Positions 25,501-42,537 of a stretch of DNA of 64,000 bases are shown here, piece by piece (the first letter of the stretch is position 1; each line of letters starts with the position of its first letter). The notes under the pieces are model-generated. The model saw only the letters and a list, made by a program, of their open reading frames with translations. It had not been told where the DNA came from and made no database searches. The translations under genes and the position numbers were made by a program. The DNA is from Archilochus colubris (Eukaryota > Chordata > Aves > Apodiformes > Trochilidae): positions 151,112,552 to 151,176,551 of the forward strand of contig CM041083.1 of the NCBI GenBank assembly GCA_023079485.1, read 5' to 3'.

Positions 25501-28500
25501 GGTCTTACCTTTCCTTCTCTCCCTCTCTCTTTTTCAGCTAATACTCCATGCATTGTCCTTAGAAAATCACTACAGTTAATGACAGGCAACTGACCTGCAC
25601 ACTGCTGAAACATTCTGCTGAGATTTCAGTGATTCTGAATGCATGAAGCACACAGGTTATAAATGGAAGATAATGAAAGCTTTTTCAGATAAAGCTTGTA
25701 AATTAATCTATACATATCCCAGAGTAAACTGAGCATGTGATACATGTACAATAAACCCATTAAGCAAAACTATTTCAGTATAACTTGTAATAGACGGGAA
25801 ATTTGAAAATAAAGATCAAGAAGTGAAAGTGTAGCAACTGTAGCTGTATTACTCAGAAAAAAAAATCCCTAAGAAAATCTATGGAAAAACAGTAAAGTTT
25901 AATGTTACAACATATTTCGCAAAATTAGAACATTTAAATAATCCAAGTGCCTCCATCGAGCCGTGCGTTCTTCTGAACTCCCAAAAGTTCAGCAACCATA
26001 CCTGACTTTTTGTTCTCCGTACCATCAAGCACAAAATACTGCAGTATGGATAAGCAGTAGAATTTATATCTTGGTGGTCTCCTTTTATTTTCTCTATAAT
26101 AGTTTGGCCAGCAGCAAGTGTGCCAGTTGCAGTGGTGTCACATCTAGCAAGAGTTGGCTTGCAAACACACCATGATGCTAACCAGCTTGCCTCACCAGAC
26201 ATATAGTTCCCTTCTTTCCCTAAAGGATTTAAATTCCTGCTAAAACTGACATTCCTGTGACCCTCCTCCCAGGAAAAGAGTCAATTCCTTATTTTTGTGG
26301 TAAACTACAGAGCAAAGTTAAAAGGAAATAAGGAAATTTTAATTTAAAACAAACTCTAAAAAGTCTTGTAGATAAGCAGAAACGCAGGGATAGTGATTCA
26401 GTAAATAATCTTTCAAAGGTTCTGAGATTCTTTTTTGTGACATACTATTTTAAGTTTGCTTTTTTGTTTGGATACGTAGGCAAAGAATGAAGGGCAGCAA
26501 AACCATAATTCCTGTGTATTACAGTCAAGAGATTAATCAAAAATATAGTATTTCTCTATTTAATGAGGGTTGAGGATAATAAATGAGAAATTATAAGTTT
26601 CCAGTTCCTATTATCCAGGGTGCTGAAACTACACAGGAATACCCTGGTTTTGTAGCTTGTTTTTTATATACAGTCCCTACTTTTTATTCTTACAGCATCA
26701 TCTTTTTTTTCTGTGTGTCAGGTGAGCACCCACCATCAGAGTAAAAATCAAGTATGAGTACACAGACTCTGACAGCTGATTGTCAGAAGACTGATGTCTT
26801 TCATCAGTGCTCTGGACTTGATGCTGAGTCCTTTATTAATCCTATTCTTGTTGCTGTGCATATGAAGCATCTTTAATAACAGTGTTTTTAGTATTTTTAA
26901 ATCAGTAATTTTTCTTATGGGTTAGTATTTTTAAGGCCTGGGTACTGAGTTCAGAAAACAATTTGCATCATAAAATATTAAAACATACACTACTCAGAGT
27001 ATCAGCAAAGATTAAATGTCATTGGAATTCAACAGGACAGCAATTTTTTCAACCAATGTAAGATAATAACTGACTGCTATAGTGATTACCCACCTCAGTA
27101 TTTTTAATGCCTTCTTCCCCACAGAATATTACATTAAAAAGCCAGAATATTACCTTTGTAAAAAGGCCTCAAAAGTGTTTTAGGTGTTTCGCTCTGTTCT
27201 TTGGGGTGGTATTTGTTAAAATAAATGTGTCAAGTTCATACTATAGGCATCTATATGTGAACTTAATGCCCTCCCTAATAAATATAAAAAAAATACCACT
27301 TCAGGGAGAGTTTTTTCCTCACCTGTCTGAGGCACAGACTTTAGACCAGCATGACTTGCACCTATCGATTATCAAGGGAACTTACAGGAATACCCTACAC
27401 TGTAGACATCTATATATTCAGCAAGGCAGATTCTTCTTTCTGATTAGCAGGAAAAAACAGGAGGGATCCCTGCCCTCCCAAAGCCTGGTGAGCTATGGCT
27501 ATACCTGGGCATCATGCTTTCTAAGGAGATCCCTTGGAGTGTGACACATGGCCTCCTATTCCAGCACAGGGCAGCAGCTTGTCCTTAGCTTTGCAGCTTG
27601 ATAAACATGGTGCAGCTGGGTAGAAGATTTCATGCTCCACTGACCAGCCCCACTTAGCAAATGATGCTGCAGAGGAGCAGCAAGAACAAACCATCCAAAT
27701 GCATGAAGTGCATTTCCAGCTGCAGGGAGTGTGCAGCAGACACTGGTTCCCACACTGCTACCTCTCAATACGAGACTTGACCAGGCTGCAGGAATTTGTA
27801 CCCTTGGCTGGAAACTGCTCTTACTACTCAGCCACTTCTTCCTTTCCAAGTACCGCAGGCTGCCCACTTCTTAAGTTTAAAAATTAATTTGTTTTGATGC
27901 AATTCACAAATTTTGACGTAATATGTGAAACCGAAAAACAGTAAAATCAGCACAAATCTTACCCAACTAGACACTAAAATACTTTGTAGGTAAGAGATTC
28001 CTCTCAGGCTATTATCAACTCTGATAGGATTTGGATCAGGTGCAGAATATATTAATGTCAAACTAGTATTTCCTGCCAAATATAAGGTAAAGAACTTTTT
28101 ATCAAGAACCTCTGTAAAGTTTAGAAACTTGCACCAGGTGTCCAATGAAGGCTTGCAAGCAGTTAACATACTAAAACCCAGCAGATGTTACCTTTTTTTT
28201 CAGGTTTCTAACTACTCTAAGGCCTTTATTTTGGCAAGTGTTGAAGTTATGCAGTGTGTTAAAACAGCAGATGAATTATATTGAACCTGTGGCCTGCTAG
28301 CATTGTTACAGTCAAACAGCTGTGTAATTTTAAAAACCCACCTGACCTTCAATGGATCTCACTTTTGATCGGAAATGCATTGCAAAGCAACACTCACATC
28401 TTGTTACATAATAAAGAAAACAAAACAAAATGCCATCACATAGTCCAGAACTAAACTCCAAAATATCTGATATCCCAGCTTTCCTATGGTAGAGCCTACA

Positions 28501-29549
28501 CTCTGTTGCAGATGTGGCAGCACCAGAATAATGTGAGGAGCTGCATAAAGTGCAGAGATTATGCTGCACCTGCTTGACTTTCCCACACTCCTCAGAAACC
28601 TCCTGCTTCCCAACCAGGCCTATGGAAAAGGCAAAAGACTCCCTGCTTCCAAAGCCCAAAGAAAGAAACAAAAAATCTTACTGCAAAAACTGTGCCCTTT
28701 CATATTCAAAGTAAGCAAAGCATGAAAAAAACCCAGCCCTGCTGAAAAACCATCTACCACCTGCTGCCCATGGCCATGACAGCACCAGGCTGCTGTGCTG
28801 TTGCATTCTCCCTCCTCTGCAGAAGTCCATGGGGTCAGTGAGGCTCCAGGCATGAATGAGGGCTCCAGCTGGACTGGTGGGATAGGCAGCAAGGAGCATG
28901 AAGGAGCAGAGGGCAGCAGACCTGCATGGACCATGTAACTGAACCTCAGTTTATTCCGATTTCCAGCATCTCCCTTATTTTACTATTTTACTTTCCATTC
29001 TTTTTGGCCAAGTTTAACAACACAGTTATTCCACTCTGCAAGAGTCCATCTCATTGCTGAGTTCTTTGTTGGAAAGCAGCTCCACTAAATGTGTTTTTGC
29101 CAGCTCCAATATCAAGGGAAGATTCATTAACACTATTTTTCTCCAAGCCCTTTCATAAAATGTACAAGAAAAGAAAAGGGTATGCAGGGTTTCTGGGATG
29201 CTAGCTATTCTTGCAGATATTGTTTTGCAGGATTATTTTTTTAAACTTTCTTTCCTGCCCTGTAATTTGCTTGGGTATTGCTGGTAATGACTGTAAGAGA
29301 TAGAAGCAGCACTAATGGGTATGGATCACTATTCTTCTAGACTGTAAAAAAAGGAGCAGGGGGAATGATGACTCTGCAAGATAGATCAATGCAGCTGCAG
29401 ATTGGTTCTTACACTATTCAGGTTATTTTCCTTAAATGGCATCATGCCTCACACATTCTGCTGGAGGCTATCCATACCCATTCAAGTTCATGACAGCTAT
29501 TCTTAGACATTCTTTCATTTTTAACACCATTACCAAGACTTCTACTTTC

Positions 29550-29573
29550 TTTTTTTTTTTTTTTTTTTTTTTT
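29550..29573. repeat. Poly(T) tract, 24 bp
   Basis: The longest homopolymer in the window. On the GPC6 coding strand it is a 24-base A run. No retrogene sequence is recognised beside it. Confidence 0.9.
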
Positions 29574-30804
29574 AATGATAATGAGCAGACACTGTCTCTT
29601 GTAAGAGGTTCAGATTTTTTAGCTTAAATTAAACTTATTTACTATAATTTTCCAATAGTTACTTGAGGGATTAATGAGAAAATACCAGTGAATGGATACT
29701 TGTTTCCTCATCAACATTCATGATGAAACCTTTCAGTAGGGCTGGTTTTGGCTGATGATGGAGCAATACTTAAAAGAAATTTGCTTGTTTGTGAAACAGA
29801 CATTATCTTATAGGTGATAATAATATGATACTATTACAGATACATTGGCAGAATAATATATTTTAAGCTGCTTTAAGGTATACAGTGGGGGTCCAAGAAT
29901 TGGAGCATGATTGCTTGTCTACTTCTAGGAACAGGAAACAGCTGATTGTTACACGTCTACATATTTGGACTAGTCCTACCGAAAGCCTTGAGGTAAAAGA
30001 AATATCCATATCTGCTGGAACTCTTAAATTCCTGTGTTTTCTGACTGCTTGAAGGGTACTGCATTCCTTTTCCTAGTTATTGGAAGGGGTTTTTGAGTCC
30101 TATTTCTAAGACAGAAGTATTGCAGTCTTTGCTAGAAGCATTCAGCACTTGCTATTTCAAAGGAATTTTTCTCATTTCAAGGCTTCCTTACTTAGGCAAG
30201 ATTCTCAGGAGAAGTGTCTTTGGATCCTCATGCACCCCAATTAGGGAAATTCTAGATACTGATTTTTTTGAAATGACCATCCAGTGTGGCAATGCAATGG
30301 CAAACAGCTGCACATAAGGCTCAGCCAAGAAAAAACTGGCAGCTGGTATTATGTGGTGTAGTGACTCATGCTAATTCACACTGATTGTCTAGAATATGAA
30401 AAACAAATGAAAAATGCTATTGTCAGACCTTTGGCTCTGAGACAGCTTTGAGCCTCACATACTATGAGGAGTAAAATGCTCAGCAAAAATTAATCTAGAA
30501 AAAAGGAGAAGTTAAAAGTCCCAACACACCCTAAGAAATGTGGAGGACAAACAAGAAATTAGTAAGATTGTACAGGGGAGGCAAGAACTGATTGCCAGTA
30601 AAAAGAAATGCATAATTACTCCTGGTCATAGCTGGTTTCAAAATCCTTAATAGTTCCTAATTTCCTCTGTTAGGAATTAAATATTTAGCTTATACTGATT
30701 ATAGAAATTCATTCTTGTAGAGATTTGGAAAGTACTGCAATTCAGGTAAAAGGAAATTAAAAAATATAGTAGAAATTATGTATAACATACATAATTCTAC
30801 CTTC

Positions 30805-31350
30805 TCCTTAATTCAGACCTGGTAAGGCCACTTTTGGAACTGCTGGATCCATTTCTGGGCTCCCCAGTACAAGCCAGATATGGGCATCCTGTGCAAGTCC
30901 AGTAAAGGGTGGTAAGGTGAGGAAAGTACTGGACCACCTCTCACATGAGCAGATACTAAGAGAGCTGGGACTGTTCAGCCTGGAGAAGAGAAGGCTTAAG
31001 GGGATCTCATCAATGTGTATAAATATCTGGTGGGGAGACCAAAGAAGACAGACAGGTTCTTCAAAATAGAGCCCAGGGGCAGAACAAGAAGCAATGGACA
31101 CAAATTGAGAAAAAAACAACAAACAGGAGATTCCATCTAAGCACAAGAAAATACCTTATTTTAGAGTGAAAATGGTTAAACACTGACACAAGAGGCTGTG
31201 GAATCTCCATCCATGAAGATATTAAAAACATAGCTAGACATGATGCTGGGTGACCTGCAGTAGCTCATCCTGTTTTGAGCAGGAGGAATTGACTAGGCTG
31301 TCTTCAGAAATGTTTTCACATGCCAGCCGTGCTCTCATTCTGTGATTCTG
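30805..31350 (+). mobile_element. CR1 LINE 3' region, ~545 bp, complete 3' end
   Basis: Plus-strand CR1 in order: GGTAAGGCCACTTTTGGAAC, TTTCTGGGCTCCCCAGTACA, GAGAGCTGGGACTGTTCAGC, CTGGAGAAGAGAAGGCTTAA, CTCATCAATGTGTATAAATA, GGAGATTCCATCTAAGCACA, GGAATCTCCATCCATGAAG, GAGCAGGAGGAATTGACTAG and a terminal CATTCTGTGATTCTG. 5'-truncated. Frameshifts prevent any open ORF2 frame, and the minus-strand open frame across it is a shadow. Confidence 0.95.
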
Positions 31351-34340
<2,990 letters not shown>

Positions 34341-37300
34341 ATCTGAATAAAGATGGCAATGTCGCAGAACCAAGTATCTGTGATGTCTCTTAGCTGAGGG
34401 AGGTGAGCAATTTAAAGCTTGACTTCTTCATTGGGAAGACTTCACATCTTTATCAACAGCTTTGTTTTGGTTAGGCATTCCTCACACAGGAGGGAAGACA
34501 TGCTTTGCAGAGTTGCTTTGATACTTCAAAAAGTAGAACTGTCTCATGCTGCATTTAATTATACCCAATGAAGAAGCCTCTGTCACAAAATGCTGTATAC
34601 TTGAAAGTTCAAAGGCATTGCTTGCTTTCTGTTTTGTATTCCAAATGCCTGGAGAAATACCTACTGAGATGGCCTGTTACAAGTCATAGGAATTGTCTTC
34701 TTGACAAAGTCTGAAAACCAGAATGTAGGTATTTCTGTAGATAGGTCCCACTTGCCCGAATGCACCAAAACACCCTCCCTTACTACCCTATCTTCCATTC
34801 TAAGAGTATTTTAATGACTGTGTTTGGGTAGCACATGTTTTTTTGGGGAGCATTTTTTGCCAGACAGATCTGCTGAATGGGAGAAAGCAATGAAGAGTTT
34901 AATTAATTCTTATGTTATACGGAAATGCAATGTAAAAGGTAATGAAAGCCTCTTATTTAATTCAATAGATTTATCTCTTGAAGCACTGTGCCAGTTCTTC
35001 TGACAATATTGCTTTCTTCAATAAAATTTGCAAGTGGAAACCAATTCTTCAACTCATGAAATTAAAATGGTCTGTTACTACATGAAATGTGAATTTTCAA
35101 TTGACACTGTAGTATGGGTGTCAAAAACATTTAGCTCAGTTTATACAAAGGCAGGAAATTCTACCATTGCCTATTCAGAAATAAAAAGAATGATCTGCCT
35201 CTATGATTAAAGTTACTTGTAAGGCAATGAAAACATTTAGCTTTCTGTACACCAAATCCTGATTAAAAATCCCTCTGCAAATCTCTTAAAGGTACAAATA
35301 AAATGATATACAAAGCCCAAGGGTTAAATAAATCATGGGGACCTCATTCTTATTTATATTGAGGCTTCTTTCTACCAGTGCTGAGCAGTAAAGAAGATTT
35401 AAATGATATTTATACCTACTTTAAGGCTACTTTTCACCATTCTTATTATGTTGTGAGAAGAGTCAGGCCCTAAGGTTTATGTTTCCCAGGGGTATAATAT
35501 ATTTAGCTGCTGCACCATTGTGAAAACAGCATCAAAAAAAGGTTTACACATGCTTAGAATAAACAGTGTCTTGTGTTTGCTCTCCCCTTATTCCAATTTT
35601 TCAGTTTTGCATGAAGTCTTTTAATTGAAAGTTCAGTTATTCTTTAATCCTGACCCATCGCTCTCATTTTATTTGTTTTTTCTTTTCTGAAAGACTTCAT
35701 AATATATGAACTCTGATGCCATGACATTTCTTTTAGTAGTCTCAAGACTTTTCAAAAGCTCAGATCTATACATCTTCAGGAAGGATAATTTCTTTATTAT
35801 CATTTACTGTTCAGCAGTGGTATCTACAAGTCCCAGACATGTCTAAAAGCAGCATGATATAAAACCTTCTATAAACCTGGAAAAAGAGAAACCCTGTGAC
35901 CATAAAAAAATTGTAAAGGTTGTTTCCTATGTCTATGACACCCTCCCAACACAGTAAATTAATTTCTCTCCATTCTCAAAATCACACATCTAAGCCATAA
36001 AGAACACATACGAGGACTGGTGAGCCAGCTGCCATCAAACACAGATGATAGTGGAAAAATGATGGTTTCCTTACCCTCTACATAGCTGTCACAATAAACT
36101 GAAACTATACAACAGGTAACATGTGACTCTGGAGGTACCATGATAAGACACAATCAGAATTATTATCCTAATAGAAATGTTCTGAATCTTTATTAGATCT
36201 CAGAAAGACAAGGAAAGCTGAATTTTTTTGCCATTAGAAGCAGTGCTACATGCTTCATTCAGTAATAATAAAAATTAAAAATTCCCCATCCAAAACTTCT
36301 GTAGCCACCTTCTTTGAAAAACTCGGGGAGTTGTTCATTGGAAACTACTAGGTAGATCTACTATCTCAGTTCATGCCACTGTGGTAGCTTATGCCATCTA
36401 GGATGATTTTTGCAACATTCAGTTTTCTTTCCTCTGTTCACTTCAAGTTGCTGGGTTTGTTTTTTTCTTTTCTATCTGTCTCTATTTTTCATAATTGCCA
36501 AACTAAATAAACAATGTTAATTAGCCAGGCACTGTGTTTAGTGAGTAACAGATATGGGTCTAGATTTTTAAGACTTTATGATATAGTGAGTATTATGACA
36601 CATTAAAACATTTAACTCAGTATAGGAGATTTTGTAGCAATATTAATTTTTTCTCTTGTTTATTTATTTATGGTCCTACTTTGTCTTTGCTACAAAAATG
36701 ACTTTCCGCTTTGGCTGCTACAAACTCATGCAGATTCCTACTGTATTTATTTCTTATGCATGCATTTTCATTAAGGTTCTTCTTTTCAATTCATTGGATC
36801 TTCAGTCATTCATGAGGCTCTTGACTACTGAAATATGAAGCTCACATTTATCAATAATGCTCACAACTTCTACACTACCTCATTGCTTTTCTCTCCTAAC
36901 AATGTATCTTCCTAAATCATCCATATTAACCACCTCCATCACAAAAACTTTGCTAAACTATAATAACCTTTTTTAAAACAGTATTTCCAATTCTTCTCTC
37001 CTCCCCTGCCACATACTCCCTGCATTTTGATAGAAAGAAATAATAATGTAAATATTGTGTTACATTATTCATATTCTACTTCAAGTGTTTTTCCCTCCTC
37101 TTTCCTGCTCTGAAGGCTCAGGTTAGATAGTAGATAAAGTAAAAGCATTTTCCATTCCTCCATGCCAATAGGGAGTCTGTAGACCTAAGAGGTTCCATTA
37201 TGCTTTGCAAAGATGAAAGAACTGTGGCTCACAAGCCCTAGCATGTTTCTACTGACTGTAGCTGGATGCAGTTTCCAAAGATTCACAACTTGGACAAAAT

Positions 37301-38914
37301 CTTGTGCCCTTTCCTTGAAATGGAGAATGGAAACTCTCTGACAATCATTTCTGTATGCTTAATTTTAAGCAGTGATTGCCATTTCTGTGTTTTTTCTTAT
37401 TAAACCTCCAACTAGGTTTTGCTAGGTAATTAGTTCACTCCTTGCTCAAAAAGAAAGCTGGGATAATTTTCTCATATTTAAAAAGTAGGGTTTGACTTTG
37501 TATGTTTTATTTTGGCTTTATTTTGGGTTGGGTTTGGTGGTTTGTTTTTTTTTTTGCGCATGTATCTGTGATATAACAGATTGCCTGGATTGGAAATAAC
37601 TTTGATAACTTCCTCTATTTCCCTAAACATGGCCATTTACTACTTTCATTTCATAATATATTGTCCAGGTACTCTAAAAAGAGTTTAAACACTGATTTGT
37701 TTATTTACACACCTTATTCATTTTGCAGGCTCAATATGTGCTCACAGCTCATGTACCAGTTCTTGCCCTGGGAAACTCCATATGGTCTACATTTTTATGC
37801 TAATTTTAGCAAAGATTTTATGGCACAAGTAGCATTGGATATAACTGACTAGTCTTTCCCTGTCACAAATGGTCTTTTCCCAGACAAGTTTGACAGAATA
37901 TATTTACACATCACCAGCATTTTGCCAGATTAAGTAAGTACTAACTCAGCAGTTCCTAGTGACCTACCACAATTCTTCTAACCACTACTTCTAGCTAAAG
38001 ATGCTGACCTAAATATCTATCCTCATGTGGCTTTTTTTATATAATTCAAATCAATTGCCTGCTACAAATTCACCTGATGAGTATTCAGTTTCAGTTTTAT
38101 TACAGCTGTAATCTCACACCTTCCTTCACATGATCCAAATTGGCAAGTTTTGCAGTTGAATTTGGCAATCCTGCTAGCATGGTGCTTTGAAGCGTGATAA
38201 ACCAATTTATAAAAGGCCTTGTTTTATATTCAGATATATTTCAGTACCCTTTCCCAATAACCCACTAGCCTCACAAGAGTCTTTAAAAAAATTGCTACTT
38301 AGAACTCCCAAGTTGAATAAATTCTTTGACTGTGTATCAAAATGCCAGAACTCACTTAAGTGTGGTATTTGCTTGCAGGAGATACCATCTGAAGGAGCAA
38401 TAAACCCTGTGGAATTTAACATTGCCCTTAACAATTTCACTGCCAGATTTCCCAAACATCTGATGCAAGCATTGGCTACGTTATTAGAACTGGAAGCAGG
38501 ATTTTTTATGCGTCACGTTACTAGTTTAACAGTTTCCAAAATAATTATTTTTGAAGCATCAAATATTTCATAGTTTCTACCTTAATCATAAATTACCAAC
38601 AAAAAAAATGATACTGTTCTGTTGACAGAATGATAGGACTAACTTTATGACAGAGAACAGAAACATAGTCACCCCACGGCTTCATAAATCCAGCAATGAA
38701 TAAATGTTAATAAATAAAAGGGGTAAATTCAAGTTGTGCTTTCAAATTTACATGCATCAACAGAGCCTAAAGGAAAAGAAGATAGCTCTGAATCTTCCAT
38801 TTTGCAGATTAGATTAATGTGATGGGGGCTTTGTCATTAACCTTGTTCTTCAAAATTAGAAATACCTGCTTCAGACCTGCTCCTACTCAGCCTTTTGTGA
38901 AGGCAGCGTAATTT
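34341..38914. other. Intron 1 proximal to exon 2, no recognisable gene
   Basis: AT-rich intron. A 128-codon plus-strand frame at 38187-38573 is among the longer non-transposon frames, but I cannot match it to any family; it has ATT/AAA-rich codons and a short cysteine pair only. No transposon is recognised. Confidence 0.5.
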
Positions 38915-39690
38915 GTTAACAGTATGAGGTTTAACAAAGACAAATGCAAAGTCCTGCACCTGGGATGGAATAACCAAAGAGCCTGATACAGGCTGTGTTC
39001 TGTGTGGCTGGGGAGCAGCCTTGCTGAGAAGGACCTGGATTCCTGGTGGAAAAGAAGTTGAACATGAGTCAGCGTAACAGGAATGCAGCACCAAAGGCAA
39101 ATCAGATACTGGACTGCATCTCAGGGGCATGAGTAGCCAAGACAAGGACATGATCATCCTGTTTTACTCAGTGCCTGCATGGCAGCACCTGGAGTGGTGT
39201 GTCCTGCGTTCTGGTCCTCACAGTTCAAGGAAGATGGAGACAGTCCAAGGGAGGGCTGTGAAGATGATCAAAGAGCTGGAGAACCTGGCATGTGAGGAAA
39301 GACTGAAGGAATTAGGTCTTTCTCCCTGGAAAAGAGAAGGCTCAGGGGGAGACCTCATCACATTATTCTGGCACTCAAAGGGCAGCTACAAAGAAGACAG
39401 AGGCTCTCTCTCCACAAGCAGCCACATGGAGAAGACAAGGGTAGAAGGTACAGGTTGCACCAGGACAGCTTTCATCTTGAATTCAGAAAGACATTTTTTA
39501 CAGGGAGAACAATCAAACTCTGCAACAGCCTCCTCAGGGATGTGGTGGTGTCCCCATTGCTGGAGGTTTTCAAGATGAAATTGGACAGGGTGATAGATAA
39601 TCTCCCTTTCCCACAACACCTTGAACCACAGGATCTATCCAGGTCCTTTCCCATCTGGGCTCTTCTATGGTTCTGGGGCAGGGCAGTTCA
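38915..39690 (+). mobile_element. CR1 LINE 3' region, ~775 bp
   Basis: Plus-strand CR1: GGTTTAACAAAGACAAATGC, AAAGTCCTGCACCTGGGATG, CTTGCTGAGAAGGACCTGGA, CAGCACCTGGAGTGGTGTGT, GAAGATGATCAAAGAGCTGG, AGAAGGCTCAGGGGGAGACC, CCCCATTGCTGGAGGTTTTC and CCAGGTCCTTTCCCATCTGG with a decayed terminus TTCTATGGTTCTGG. It is the second longest CR1 copy. Confidence 0.95.
39129..39353 (+). pseudogene. CR1 ORF2 C-terminal coding relic
   Basis: In the plus-strand frame beginning at 39129, residues ~20-64 carry HLEWCVLRSGP and VQGRAVKMIKELENL..CEERLKELGL. These correspond to the CR1 HLEYCVQ...VQRRATKMIKGLEHL.YEERLRELGL segment at the C-terminus of ORF2. After about residue 75 the CR1 frame is lost through indels (SPWKREGSGGDL is partly shifted). 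Longer overlapping open frames to 40015 are chance extensions past the element. Confidence 0.85.
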
Positions 39691-42537
39691 GAGCTTTCTA
39701 CATTTCAGAATTACAAAGGTTGGAAACAGCTGGAGTTTTGTTTCTAAATTAACATTTTCATCTTTTTTGTCTGTATTTAAAAAAAAAAATTTAAAAAGTA
39801 TTATTTTTAATAATTTTAGAGTACAAACAATAAGGTTTAAAAAAAACAAAACAACAACTTATTTAGCTTTACCCCCTGCCCACTGTTCTGAGATATGCAT
39901 CTTGTTCTGTATTGGTGATGATTTTTCTGAACACCTCTTTTTTGAAGTGTTCCATTTTAGTGCTCTACTGGTAAAATCAAGAGTATGGAAAACATTTTCA
40001 CAATCACATTATTGAGTTATACTACATAAAACTATTCTCCTTGTTAGACTTATACCCTTCTGTCACTCATATATGCAAAGAGAAAGAAGTGCTGTAGAAG
40101 AATTTGATGTACAGTCATATTTAACTTAAAAATCACAGAAAAAAAACCCAAACAACCCACACAGAAACACCCACAAAACTGAGACAGCAGTATCATGTTT
40201 TTTCCATTAACTTACTCAGCAGTTAAAATTAAATTAGAAACACTAGTTTCATCATTTCAGCCAATATTCAAATTATGAAAATTAAAATATCATTTTGTTC
40301 CCTAACCAAAAAGTCCTAGGGCTCCTTTTGACTTAGCAATTATCTTCTCTGTGGGGTATAGCAGCCCTGCAAGCAGCCCGTGTAAAACTGTGCCTGTCAT
40401 TCAAGTTGCAGAATTGAATTTTCCTACTGAAACTAAAAGGAAACAGATTAAGTTTTAAATTAATTCCATTGTAATATTGGCCTGACAATTGATGACGGGA
40501 GCAATATTTGCTGAAGTAATGATGAAAACAGACGAAGTAATGGAGGGAAAGCTGTAACACAGATCATGTGTCATCAGACACAACTGTCCTAATTTTAATA
40601 AATGGACTTCTGAACTTGAAAAAGCTGTACGTCCCGTGGACTCCAACAAACTCCTGTAACTTCCCTATGAAAGAAAATAACTAATTTTTTTTGCCTTGGA
40701 CCCAAATATCTGTGCTTAGATTCTTTTTGTTTCTTGAGTACTTTGAGGTCAATTAAAAAATGAATGTCTTCCAAACAGACTGATAATTAGTTAACAGTCT
40801 CTTCATTACTGGTCCCACTGGAACATTAATTTACAAGAATCCCTAACCTTGTTGTCCTTGGGAAACCCTCAAAAATAAGTTACAGAAGCGGAGGCCAATG
40901 CAAACCTGTTCAGACTAGAACTATACAGATGCTAGTGAAAGAGCTTAAGTCTCTAGAGGCTTCCTAACTAAACTACTAGTGGCAGTACCACTGCTCCAGC
41001 ACTCAGGTTTATTTTATTTTCCAAGCATACACAGACAGACAATTGCTTTTTGATAGCACAGTTTGTGAGAAGACTCTTTAGTTACCTCTTGAGGGGTGTG
41101 CTATTCACGTTGTGCTCAGTGCCTCGTGGAAAGCAAACGGTAAGGGTGTGATTCAGCACTGTACAGTTTCATCATCTCGCTGGCTACACGGCTGCGATTT
41201 TCTGATTTCAAAGCATGTTTCCACCTGGGAACAGCAGCCAACTTCCCCTCCCCCTCAATTGATTTTTGCTGTTTATTATGTCCCCTACTGTAATAGCAAA
41301 AATATCTTTGATAGTATTATAGTGAGAAGTAGAATAAAAGCAGCACATCCCTTTACCATGACCATAAAACACAGTGCAAGCAGGTTTTGTATTTCAACTG
41401 CTCTCAGGCAATTTTATTATTAAGATAACTGGATGAGGTTTTACACATTCATGCATTTATAAAGATTTTAATCAACATTTGTCACATAAAATTGAAATCC
41501 AAAGACACGATTGCAGCACGTGGAGTATCAGAGGTAGAGTTACACAGCTTCATGTACCCAGAGTAATAAAATTATGGAAGGACAGGTTGGAGTTAGTTGC
41601 CTGAAGCTAAATTGGGCAAGCTGTACTGCCAAAACAAGTCTTCAGGATAGTTACACCATTACTAATATACATGCAGTGAAAGTTAAAGCTTCATGAGTTA
41701 CAATCATGCCATTTGATTGCGCTGTCAAGTATATTCTGAAGCCATGCAGATCCCTTGTTGATCATTGTACAAACACTGCATATACATTATCATGTATAAA
41801 ATATATATTTCTAGAATACTAAACTTAGCAACAACTGTTTAGCAGTCCTTCATCACAGTGCTCTTCTCATTCCCATGGCTTACGTAAGCCCAAGAAAGCC
41901 TTTTAATGCTGCCATTAAACAGATCAATCTACCTTCCCATCTTCTGATTGATAATGACAGGCTTTCCTGCAATGTCAGTCACAGGAACAGTTGACAAAGA
42001 CAACCATGACATACATCATGTAGATCTTAAGTAAGAGACTGTAGTGTGCATGTCAGTGGTAAAATTTTGGTGCTTCTGCCATAAGCTCTTTATCGAGATA
42101 CTTTTAAGCCTAATCTCTTTCCTAGTAGCTTAAGGAAAAAGACGGTGGAACAAGGGAAACTACAACTTATAAAGATCAGAAAGTTCTGTTATGGTACTAA
42201 TTCAAGGTCTACCCATAAAATTTCAGGGCCAGAAATTTCATTTATTTCCTTTCATTTCTATTTGAAACCAACCACTGTAAAGTACAAATTGCCTCTACCA
42301 TCTCCTAAGTATTAACCTCATTGTGACACAAGTTGTAAGGCAAAAAGCAAAATACTTTCTCCAGGTTTGTGTGTCTTCAACTTTATAGGGGGAAAAGCCT
42401 TTCTTTTTCTTTTTTTTCCCCAGAAAAGCATACTAAGAGGAGTATGGTCACAAGTGAAATGCAGAGAAATAACTCAATACAGTAGAGTCCAAAATGTAGA
42501 GAAATAAGATAAACCAGGTGCCTCGAGTTGCCAAAGA
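39691..42537. other. Intronic sequence without recognisable gene
   Basis: AT-rich. A patch near 41100-41230 has several CpG sites and a strong donor-like ACG|GTAAGG at 41139/41140 on the plus strand. No matching upstream acceptor or recognisable protein is seen. Other frames have no recognisable motif. Confidence 0.5.

Larger units (their letters stand above)
22871..30804. other. Intronic sequence; one exon-like segment, otherwise no gene
   Basis: About 8 kb. It contains a possible exon at 24580-24686, an AT microsatellite (24783-24815) and poly(T) runs (25480-25500 and 29550-29573). There are two somewhat GC-richer patches (about 27440-27840 and 28560-28930) whose open frames (27107-27544 plus, 27556-27867 minus, 28330-28934 minus) have no recognisable motif. 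No transposon is recognised. Confidence 0.5.

Noticed and set aside
27107..27544. 145-codon plus-strand open frame with its own ATG
   Set aside because: No recognisable motif, splice context or homologue. Translation has low-complexity Ser/Phe/His composition typical of chance frames. Nothing ties it to a promoter.
27760..27870. CCAGGCTGCAGG segment first suspected as CR1
   Set aside because: Only a short coincidental match; the ordered CR1 blocks on either side are missing.
28330..28934. Overlapping minus-strand frames in a GC-richer patch
   Set aside because: Considered as a second GPC6 exon or retrogene. No glypican or other family residues, and the frames overlap in two phases, indicating chance.
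38187..38573. 128-codon plus-strand frame, with an acceptor-like GCTTGCAG inside
   Set aside because: No matching donor in frame, no recognisable family, codon use like the surrounding AT-rich intron. Considered as an exon or processed pseudogene but unsupported.
39455..40015. 186-codon plus-strand frame, the longest in the window
   Set aside because: The first ~75 codons are CR1 3' region in a non-coding frame and the rest is AT-rich intron rich in Phe/Lys/Asn. It is a chance fusion across the CR1 end.
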